From UBA4874 sp002399435 (GTDB lineage Bacteria; Bacillota; Clostridia; Caldicoprobacterales; DTU083), in contig DAISGI010000068.1 in assembly GCA_036823195.1 (NCBI GenBank), forward strand, positions 1 through 5,202: a stretch of DNA of 5,202 nt, read 5' to 3'. Of this stretch, positions 1 to 5,202 are shown one piece after another. Numbering within the stretch: the first letter of the stretch is position 1; the number at the start of each line of letters is the position of its first letter. A model generated the notes under the pieces. That model worked only from the letters and a program-made list of their open reading frames with translations. It made no database searches and was not told the origin of the DNA. A program made the position numbers and the translations under genes.

Positions 1-860
1 ATTTCCGTCTGGGTAATGCGCGCATTCCAGATCTGGGATGGATTGATGGCCAGCAGCAGCGTTGCCAGCAGGGCGCCTTTTCGCCCGATCAACCCTTTTG
101 CAAACGCATAAAAGGCAATCAGGGACAGAACCGCGATCAGGGCGTTGACCCGCACGGCGCCGTCCACACCGGCCAGAGAAAAGCCAATGGCCAGTACGCT
201 GGGAAACATAGGCAGAAACTGAGGAATGATCTGGCCGGGATCCCTGGAAAGGCCACGCTCAAAGGCGGAATAAAAGCCCGGGTATCCGTTGCGAATCACG
301 TCCTGAAGCCTTTCGTAATTTTCACTGAGATAATTATCATGGATATACAATCCGCCGCTTTGATTGATGTAAGCTCCCTGTATGGTATAGACGCCGGGAT
401 CCCGCCCGCCGATAAGATATTCCGTGGGAAAAAGCACATAAAGGAGCAAGGCCGCCAGACAGATCAGAAAAAGGATCAGATGGTACCGATCCGGTTTCTT
501 CCGAAGGAGGGCAGCATCGCCTACAGGTTCCTGCCCCCGACCCGCGCCGACTCCGGCATCGCTGCCGGGCTGTTTTCTGCGCCGCCTGTCCGCCATCCCG
601 GTAAAGAGCAGAGCCAGGCAAAGCAATGCAGCGGTGACCGCCAATATCAAATTTAGATGAACCAGACTGTATTCTCCCAGAATCGTCAGGCCCAGAGCCG
701 CGGCTGCCAGCCAGACAACAACACCGGATACGGAAAGAAAAAGGTTCTCCGGCATACTTTTTCTGTTCTCTTTTTTCGACAAAAGCCAACAGTCAAGAAG
801 GATGCAGACCATCGACAATAATATGAAGGAACCCTTCATGGTTTTCAACACCTTTCCCAT
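1..860 (-). CDS. Polytopic membrane glycosyltransferase-like protein (GT-C/GT39-like), N-terminal part, truncated by the window edge
   Basis: The frame opens with ATG at 860 and stays open to position 1, giving 286 residues with no stop, so the C-terminus is off-window. Hydrophobic segments at about residues 10-27, 41-62, 69-88, 127-146, 214-230, 237-256 and 262-274 indicate a polytopic inner-membrane protein. A basic, Gly-rich loop (about 91-126, starting DRRRRK) is probably cytoplasmic. After the fourth helix comes a long hydrophilic loop (about 147-212) starting GGRDPGVYTIQGAYI; Asp154 sits where GT39/ArnT/PMT-type enzymes carry their acidic catalytic motif (D-E-x-x-Y type). The following PQFLPMFPSVLAIG and LLLAINPSQIWNARITQTE segments match what I recall of bacterial GT39-like membrane proteins with a GRDPGVY loop. 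The likely role, by inference, is transfer of a sugar from a polyprenyl-phosphate donor outside the membrane. The start is uncertain: ATG860 has only a weak AGG, while ATG839 (Met8) follows AAAGGTG at a 9-nt spacing. It is the last gene seen in the operon, 47 nt after the preceding glycosyltransferase. Confidence 0.8.
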   Translation of the reverse strand, partial: MGKVLKTMKGSFILLSMVCILLDCWLLSKKENRKSMPENLFLSVSGVVVWLAAAALGLTILGEYSLVHLNLILAVTAALLCLALLFTGMADRRRRKQPGSDAGVGAGRGQEPVGDAALLRKKPDRYHLILFLICLAALLLYVLFPTEYLIGGRDPGVYTIQGAYINQSGGLYIHDNYLSENYERLQDVIRNGYPGFYSAFERGLSRDPGQIIPQFLPMFPSVLAIGFSLAGVDGAVRVNALIAVLSLIAFYAFAKGLIGRKGALLATLLLAINPSQIWNARITQTE

Positions 861-872
861 GATCGAACCTGC

Positions 873-897
873 CCGGCGGAAAAGGATTTTCCTCCGG
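873..897 (-). other. Imperfect RNA hairpin in the 47-nt gap before the membrane-protein gene
   Basis: Read on the minus strand, CCGG (897-894) pairs with CCGG (876-873). After one A/G mismatch (893/877), GGAAAA (892-887) pairs with TTTTCC (883-878), leaving a three-base TCC loop. That makes 10 pairs with one mismatch. It lies between the glycosyltransferase stop (908) and the membrane-gene start (860). The bases after it (GCAGGTTCGATC) contain no T-run, so it is not a normal intrinsic terminator. It could be an mRNA processing or stability element, or could affect initiation of the membrane gene, or be chance. The pairing is seen; any function is inferred. Confidence 0.4.
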
Positions 898-907
898 CAT
901 CCTGCCT

Positions 908-2125
908 TCAGCCGGAAACCGACTGCGAACGGATGTCCTCCAGCGTTTGATCGATCAATTTTTTGTATTTTGCCATGACACTTTTCCAGGTATAGTGATC
1001 ATGGATATATTTTACACAATTTTCCTCCATTTTTTCATACATGTCTTTTCTGCCGGTCAGAAGGTGAAGGCATTCTTCAAATTCGTAATAATTGATGTAG
1101 TACAGCCCGCCGTTGCTTCGGATACAGTGCCCCTTCAGCACATCGCACTTTCCGTTGACCAGAACCGGCACTCCCAGAGCCATGCTTTCCAGCACCGACA
1201 TGGACAGGCTCTCAAAGCGGGAAGGAAGGACCAGCAGCCGGGCGGCGGCCATTCCGTTGTATTTGTCCCCGTCACTGACAAAGCCTAAAGGCAGAATGTC
1301 CGGATCCCGCGGAATATCCATTGCCGCTTTGCCCATCAGCACCAGTTTGAGATCGGAAGGATGCTCTTTTTTATAGCGCAGGAAATAGTCGAACAGACGG
1401 GGTAATCCCTTGGACTCATCCAGTCTGCCCACATAAATGAGAAAATCCCCGGGGATGTGGTATTTCTCCCGGAACGCCCCGGCATCAATCTGTCCGGGCA
1501 GGTCGATCCCGATGCCAACCACATCGGACCGCTTGTAGCCGTTATGGAACGTGCGGTTTACCAATTGCTTTTCTTCCTCCGTCAGATAAATCACAGCCCT
1601 CGGAAGATGAAAAAACGGATAAAAAATTCCCATATAAATGGAAGGCTCGTTATGGGCCGTCGGTATCAGCATGCTTTTCTCCGGGATCTGTCGGAGTCCG
1701 GCGAAGGTGGTGTAATAAAGATAGGTCATAAAAATAAAGATATCATAATTCTCCCGGTTTTGCCGGATATAATCAATCAGTCCGGAGGACAGCGGGCCCT
1801 GAAGCTCCATCCATTCCATCTGATCCTTCAGGCTGGCATGCGGATTGTGATATACCCGGGATGACAGCTGGTCAAAACGGCGCCGATCCCTCTCCTGATC
1901 CACACGAAACCGCAACACCGGTATCCCATCCACCTGCTGCAGTCCTTCCGGATAATGATTGGCCCAGTCATAATAATCGGTGGCGCAGGTCGTCAAAACC
2001 TGCACATCATAATCCTCCGCAAGCTTTCCGGCAATCTGTCTGCAGTACAGCTCGGATCCGCCGTTGATCTCCCTGCCATACCGCTGCACGATCATTGCGA
2101 TTCTACTTCTGCTCATTTTCTTCAC
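908..2125 (-). CDS. GT4-family glycosyltransferase (GT-B fold), paralogue of the one at 3202-4401
   Basis: This is a 405-residue soluble protein of normal length for GT4 retaining glycosyltransferases, which transfer a sugar from a nucleotide-sugar donor to a glycan acceptor at the cytoplasmic face. N-terminal Rossmann domain: strand IAMIVQRYG (9-17), Gly-rich loop NGGSE (21-25), and His158 in PTAHNEP. C-terminal donor-binding domain: YVGRLDESKG (231-240) with Arg234 and Lys239, the usual diphosphate-binding pair, and the GT4 E-x7-E motif at Glu305/Glu313 (ESLSMSVLE). SNGGLYYINYYEFEE near 337-351 is shared with its paralogue. There is no signal peptide or membrane helix. The start given is GTG at 2125, with AAAGGA 8 nt upstream, overlapping the previous gene by 23 nt. 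ATG at 2116 is a real alternative, with GGTGA 5 nt upstream and a 14-nt overlap. Either overlap suggests translational coupling. The sugar and linkage specificity cannot be told. A retaining mechanism is expected from the family, not shown. Confidence 0.93.
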   Translation of the reverse strand: MKKMSRSRIAMIVQRYGREINGGSELYCRQIAGKLAEDYDVQVLTTCATDYYDWANHYPEGLQQVDGIPVLRFRVDQERDRRRFDQLSSRVYHNPHASLKDQMEWMELQGPLSSGLIDYIRQNRENYDIFIFMTYLYYTTFAGLRQIPEKSMLIPTAHNEPSIYMGIFYPFFHLPRAVIYLTEEEKQLVNRTFHNGYKRSDVVGIGIDLPGQIDAGAFREKYHIPGDFLIYVGRLDESKGLPRLFDYFLRYKKEHPSDLKLVLMGKAAMDIPRDPDILPLGFVSDGDKYNGMAAARLLVLPSRFESLSMSVLESMALGVPVLVNGKCDVLKGHCIRSNGGLYYINYYEFEECLHLLTGRKDMYEKMEENCVKYIHDHYTWKSVMAKYKKLIDQTLEDIRSQSVSG

Positions 2126-3185
2126 CCAGTATTTCCTTTATATATTCCCGGACGCAGCCGGCCACCCTTTCATAGGAAAAATGCTCCAATCGTTTGGCTT
2201 CATTTGCAATCAGCTTATCCCGCAGCACCTGGTCGTGAACAATCCGGTTCAGCAGCTCCGCGGCAATCCCATAATCCTTTTCCTTCAGCAAAACCCCGGC
2301 ATTGCCCAGGGTATCAGGAATCGCTGTACTGCTGTATGCCAGGATGGGGACCTGGAACAGCATGCTCTCGATCAGGGGCACGCAAAAGCCTTCATGCTCA
2401 CTCATGCACAAAAATACATCACTGATCCGATAATACGCCAGAATTTCCTCAAAAGGCACCTTTCCGGTAAAGAAGACATCTGCAAGCTCCAGCTTTTCTG
2501 TCAGCAGCTGCAGGGCGCCGTAATAACGCTCCATTCCCGTATAGGAGCCCACCAAAAACAGCCGGGAAGTGGGATCCATGTAGTTCCTGTAATAAAAAAA
2601 AGTCTTGATGATATCTTCCTGCCTTTTATTCGGCGCGATCCTTCCCAGAAACAAAATATTGGTGCGTCCATCCTGATACTTTGTCAGGATCCTGCGGGAC
2701 GGTACTTTCCCATAATCCGGATAGGAAATCAGGATCGGCAGGAGATGCACATTCCGATACCCATATTGTGAAAGTTCCCTGCAGTTGTACTCCGAATCCC
2801 CGAAAGCCCAGTCGAAGGTGTCCTTCATCATGGCCAGCTGCCGGCGCCCTTCCCTTAAAATCCGGTAATCCCGCCAGCTGTAATCCCGCATAAACTCCGG
2901 CGGCGTAATGTTGTGATAAATCATTACTTTCCGGAAAGACGGCATCTTCATCACATCCCGGGACAAGCTGGTACCGGTGGACATATGATAAATCAGGATA
3001 TCCTTTCCGGAATTCCGATATCTATCCATATGCTTTACCTTTCCCTGTGCGCCGCGGCCTATGTTCTGGGCATAAATCTCCGTTTCCAGATTCATCTGCT
3101 TCAGAATGTCAGCCAGGGCAAGAGCGTGATTGCTGACCGCATCTCCATAGACAACGGTGGGTAAAATCTGAACAATGCGTGGCAT
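2103..3185 (-). CDS. GT4-family glycosyltransferase (GT-B fold), subtype distinct from its two neighbours
   Basis: The protein has 360 residues from ATG3185 and reads MPRIVQILPTVVYGDAVSNH, a typical GT4 opening strand and loop. The N-terminal domain contains IYHMSTGTSLS (65-75), YHNITPPEF (90-98), and DSEYNCREL (130-138), the last being the usual GT4 interdomain segment. The C-terminal donor domain has FLGRIAPNKRQED (179-191) with Arg182 and Lys187 for the donor phosphates, and E-x7-E at Glu265/Glu273 (EGFCVPLIE). It is cytosolic, with no membrane segment. Sugar transfer to the growing polysaccharide is expected. The YHMS...YHNITPPEF pattern reminds me of glycosyltransferases in mannan/rhamnan-type O-polysaccharide clusters, but that is from memory and the sugar is not established. 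The frame is open upstream to an ATG at 3260, but those 25 extra residues would overlap the preceding gene by 59 nt and do not look like GT4 sequence. ATG3185 has a strong ribosome binding site and starts 16 nt after the previous stop. Confidence 0.93.
   Translation of the reverse strand: MPRIVQILPTVVYGDAVSNHALALADILKQMNLETEIYAQNIGRGAQGKVKHMDRYRNSGKDILIYHMSTGTSLSRDVMKMPSFRKVMIYHNITPPEFMRDYSWRDYRILREGRRQLAMMKDTFDWAFGDSEYNCRELSQYGYRNVHLLPILISYPDYGKVPSRRILTKYQDGRTNILFLGRIAPNKRQEDIIKTFFYYRNYMDPTSRLFLVGSYTGMERYYGALQLLTEKLELADVFFTGKVPFEEILAYYRISDVFLCMSEHEGFCVPLIESMLFQVPILAYSSTAIPDTLGNAGVLLKEKDYGIAAELLNRIVHDQVLRDKLIANEAKRLEHFSYERVAGCVREYIKEILGEENEQK
2134..2139 (-). promoter_or_regulatory. Ribosome binding site (AAAGGA) supporting the GTG start at 2125
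   Basis: AAAGGA lies inside the 3' end of the upstream glycosyltransferase gene, 8 nt before GTG2125. A competing GGTGA (2126-2122), which matches the 3' half of the Shine-Dalgarno consensus, sits 5 nt before ATG2116. The two candidate starts differ by only three codons, and the sequence does not decide between them. Confidence 0.5.
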
Positions 3186-3190
3186 CCTGT

Positions 3191-3198
3191 CTCCCCCC
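3191..3198 (-). promoter_or_regulatory. Strong ribosome binding site (GGGGGGAG) that fixes the start at 3185
   Basis: On the minus strand GGGGGGAG lies in the 16-nt gap after the preceding gene's TAA (3204-3202), 5 nt before ATG3185. It is the clearest Shine-Dalgarno signal in the window and decides against the longer ORF starting at 3260. Confidence 0.8.
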
Positions 3199-3201
3199 AG
3201 C

Positions 3202-4401
3202 TTAAGTGTACAATTCCTCAATAAATTTCCGATATCTTCCGGTGACGACATCCCAGGCAAAGTTTTCCCCTACGAATCGCCTTCCCTGTCTTCCCAGCTG
3301 ATCCGCCGTTTCCCTGTGATCCATCAAATATTCCAGGCAGCCTTCAAACTCACGATACCCGTCAAAATAAAGCCCTCCGTTGGACTGTACGCAGAAATCC
3401 CGGGTCACTGCGCATTTGCTGTTCGCCAGCACCGGCCGCCGCCCTATCCAGCTTTCCATAATCACAATGGAAAAGCTCTCATTGAAGGAAGGCTGGCACA
3501 AAGCAAGCGCAGCGGAACAGGCATTGTATTTATCCTGAATCGGCACGAATCCCAGATCCCGTACCCTGCCCCGGCAGGACGCAGGAATCCCGATCTCTCC
3601 CCCTCCGATCAGGACCAGGTCCAGGGGGCAGTCCGGATGCTCCGATAGAAATTCCCCGAAATACTGCAGAAGCAGCGGAACATTCTTGCCGGCATCCTTT
3701 CTTCCGGCATAAAGGAGAAAGGGATGTTTCAGTTTATATTTGCGGAAAAAATGCCTGGGATCGGCGGAATAATCCTGCCGGATGCCCAAACCGATCACCT
3801 GGCGCTTCTTGCCTTCTATAGAGTAAAGGCGCTCCGCCAGCGTCGCTTCCGGCCGGGAAAGAAAGATCAGTCCGTGGACCTGCCCAAAAATCCTTCGTAT
3901 CCCGTCCAGATGAGCATAACTTTCATCATGGAGACATGGGATCAGAATGCTCTTTTCCGGACAGGCCGGAATACCGTAATAGGCAGTGCCGAACAGATAC
4001 GGAATGTGAATAAAGCAATGATAGTCCGATGCATGTTCCCTGATATAGCGGGTTAGATCCGGACTGTGGACCATCTCCCGGAAAAAAATCTCCTCCTCCT
4101 GCCGGCGGACCGGCTGACCCCGCATCAATGCGGCATTCACCCGGTCAAACGCGGCCCGGTCCCTGGAAGCGGCCCGAAACCGTCTCACCGGGATACCGCC
4201 CACCGTTTCCGTTCCCGGCTTATATACATTCCGGCCCCAGTCACTGGCAAACTCCCGGACACAGGTCGTCAGGATCTCCATGTCCACCCCGTCCTGCTTC
4301 AGATGTTTTGCCAGCTCCCGGCAGGCATCCTCCGCCCCGCCCGGAATCTTTTCCCCGTACCATGGAACAACAAAAGCAACTTTCTTCATAACTGTTTTCA
4401 T
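3202..4401 (-). CDS. GT4-family glycosyltransferase (GT-B fold), paralogue of the one at 908-2125
   Basis: This is a 399-residue cytosolic protein. N-terminal domain: strand VAFVVPWYG (8-16), Gly-rich loop PGGAED (20-25), LTTC (44-47), GGIPVRRFR (68-76), and His158 in PCLHDES. C-terminal donor domain: YAGRKDAGKN (231-240) with Arg234 and Lys239, and E-x7-E at Glu308/Glu316 (ESFSIVIME), followed by QSNGGLYFDGYREFEG (339-354). These are the GT4 hallmarks for binding a nucleotide-sugar donor, so a sugar-adding step in polysaccharide assembly is the likely role; donor and acceptor are unknown. The start is uncertain. ATG4401 lies 6 nt after the methyltransferase stop, with GGA 11 nt upstream. ATG4389 (Met5) gives MKKVAFVVPWYG, a more typical family start, with AGGA 11 nt upstream. 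The close spacing to both neighbours indicates one operon. His158, Arg234 and Lys239 fall at the same residue numbers as in the paralogue. Confidence 0.93.
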   Translation of the reverse strand: MKTVMKKVAFVVPWYGEKIPGGAEDACRELAKHLKQDGVDMEILTTCVREFASDWGRNVYKPGTETVGGIPVRRFRAASRDRAAFDRVNAALMRGQPVRRQEEEIFFREMVHSPDLTRYIREHASDYHCFIHIPYLFGTAYYGIPACPEKSILIPCLHDESYAHLDGIRRIFGQVHGLIFLSRPEATLAERLYSIEGKKRQVIGLGIRQDYSADPRHFFRKYKLKHPFLLYAGRKDAGKNVPLLLQYFGEFLSEHPDCPLDLVLIGGGEIGIPASCRGRVRDLGFVPIQDKYNACSAALALCQPSFNESFSIVIMESWIGRRPVLANSKCAVTRDFCVQSNGGLYFDGYREFEGCLEYLMDHRETADQLGRQGRRFVGENFAWDVVTGRYRKFIEELYT

Positions 4402-4407
4402 CCTGTT

Positions 4408-5202
4408 CTATTTCCGCGCAATTGCCGCATAGTCCTGCATTCCGAACAGAAGGTCGTTTACCCTTCCCATGGCGGCATTGAACTCCTCTTCGTTCTCGAT
4501 TCCGCTTCCCCGAAGCGCAGGAATCTTATCCCGGATTTCCGAAAAGTAAATGTTCTCCACGGAAGAAAATCCGGTGGATTTCAGTATAAACTCAAGGGTC
4601 AGCGGATGCACGGGTTTTCTGTGGGACACGTCCATATAAAAGGCATTGGAGAAGATGGCCAGGCACATGGGATTCAACGTCTCGACGATAAAGACGCCGT
4701 CGTCCGCCAGCTTTTCATAAGCCAGCCGGATCAGCCGGATCATGTCCTCATAGGGAAGATGCTCCACCACCTGCCCCATATAAATCCCTTCCAGCTCTCC
4801 CTGCGGAACGGACTTCAGATAGGTTACGGCGTCTCCGTATTCCACTGGAAGATGCTTGTCCCTGCAAAACGTGACCATATCCTCATTGATGTCGATTCCC
4901 CGGATGCCGGTTTTTCCCTGCTCGGTCAAAAGCTCCACAAACTCGCCCCGGCCGCAACCGATATCCAGAATCCGGTTCTTGCCCTCCAGATATTTCAGGT
5001 ATTTTCGCTGACTCTCCTTGATTTTTGCCCGGCTGCCCCGGTACTTCATTTCAAACATGAAGTAATCAATACTTTCCTCCGGCTGCTCTGTTTCCCCTGA
5101 GGCAAAAGTCTCTGCCCCGGATCCGGAAACAGCTTTCGGAACCGGAGACGTCCCTGTATTTTCCGCTGCCGAAGCTGTCTTTCCTGTCTTGCCGGCTTCC
5201 TG
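4408..5202 (-). CDS. Class I SAM-dependent methyltransferase domain with upstream linker, N-terminus off-window
   Basis: The frame ends at TAG 4410-4408 and is open to the window edge, giving 264 visible residues. Visible residues 1-43 are a linker rich in Ala, Gly, Thr, Ser, Glu and Pro. Then ESIDYFMFEMKYRGSR (43-58) leads into the methyltransferase fold. SAM motif I is ILDIGCGRGEF (78-88), the acidic residue after strand 2 is in GIDIN (102-106 region), MGQVVEHLPYEDM (about 142-154) forms the post-motif II/IV region, and IVETLNP (172-178) ends strand 5. FYMDVSHRKPVHPLTL (188-203) resembles the F-Y-x-D-x-x-H-R-x-P motif I recall from methyltransferases in polysaccharide clusters. Methylation of a glycan sugar, perhaps as a non-reducing-end cap, is an inference from context. 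The internal ATG at 5058 is probably not the start, because conserved-looking residues IDYF lie directly upstream in frame and no ribosome binding site is evident there. The missing N-terminus could be a coiled coil, another enzyme domain, or just a disordered extension. Confidence 0.88.
   Translation of the reverse strand, partial: QEAGKTGKTASAAENTGTSPVPKAVSGSGAETFASGETEQPEESIDYFMFEMKYRGSRAKIKESQRKYLKYLEGKNRILDIGCGRGEFVELLTEQGKTGIRGIDINEDMVTFCRDKHLPVEYGDAVTYLKSVPQGELEGIYMGQVVEHLPYEDMIRLIRLAYEKLADDGVFIVETLNPMCLAIFSNAFYMDVSHRKPVHPLTLEFILKSTGFSSVENIYFSEIRDKIPALRGSGIENEEEFNAAMGRVNDLLFGMQDYAAIARK

Noticed and set aside
337..789. 150-codon minus-strand frame starting MAFVEKREQKK
   Set aside because: It is in a different frame from the membrane protein and has a Cys/Gly/Arg/Ser-rich composition typical of a frame shadow. 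The overlapping frame from 860 has clear membrane helices and a family-like loop.
873..897. Intrinsic terminator
   Set aside because: A stem is present but no T-run follows it on the transcribed strand, and a same-strand gene starts 13 nt later.
793..900. Possible 35-residue small ORF starting MPEENPFPPG
   Set aside because: Its AAGG site is only 4 nt from the ATG, two thirds of it overlaps the membrane-protein gene in another frame, and it begins inside the hairpin region. No independent support.
2064..2771. 235-codon open frame on the plus strand
   Set aside because: It is antisense to a GT4 gene with intact R/K and E-x7-E motifs. Its residue pattern is that of a complementary-strand shadow.
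4066..5100. 344-codon open frame on the plus strand
   Set aside because: It lies entirely antisense to the methyltransferase and the N-terminal end of the adjacent glycosyltransferase. Its translation is rich in Pro, His and Arg with no recognisable domain, while the minus strand carries clear motifs.
1..5202. CRISPR array, tRNA/rRNA, insertion sequence or phage genes
   Set aside because: No regularly spaced repeats, transposase or integrase motifs, or RNA-gene signatures were seen on reading. The coding genes account for nearly all of the window.

Overview
This window looks like the inside of a surface-polysaccharide biosynthesis operon from a Gram-positive anaerobe. Clostridia, perhaps Lachnospiraceae, is my best guess. 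That guess rests on balanced base composition by eye, GGAG-type ribosome binding sites, tight gene packing and the look of the proteins; no taxonomic marker gene is present. All five genes lie on the minus strand and are read from position 5202 down to 1. Both edge genes run off the window.

In transcription order the layout is as follows. (1) 5202-4408: the C-terminal part of a SAM-dependent methyltransferase. Its reading frame is still open at the window edge and begins with a low-complexity linker, so more protein lies off-window. (2) 4401-3202: a GT4-type (GT-B fold) glycosyltransferase. (3) 3185-2103: a second, different GT4 glycosyltransferase. (4) 2125-908: a third GT4 glycosyltransferase that is clearly a paralogue of (2). 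(5) 860-1: the N-terminal 286 residues of a multi-spanning membrane protein resembling lipid-linked-sugar glycosyltransferases of the GT-C/GT39 type, cut off by the window edge. Junction spacings are 6 nt, 16 nt, a 23-nt (or 14-nt) overlap, and 47 nt. The 47-nt gap is the only one with room for a regulatory element, and it holds an imperfect hairpin without a U-tract. I see no promoter, terminator, RNA gene, mobile element, CRISPR array or repeat array.

The likely joint role is inference. The three cytoplasmic GT4 enzymes would add successive sugars, probably from nucleotide-sugar donors, to a growing glycan. The methyltransferase would modify a sugar or cap the non-reducing end. The membrane enzyme would add a side-chain sugar or modification from a polyprenyl-phosphate donor on the outer face. 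The sugars, the linkages and the export route cannot be read from this window.

The most useful points are these: the left-edge membrane gene is easy to miss because it has no stop in the window; the methyltransferase does not start at its apparent ATG; the middle glycosyltransferase starts 75 nt downstream of its longest possible ORF start; and the two outer glycosyltransferases are diverged paralogues separated by an unrelated-looking one. I see no clearly new type of system.
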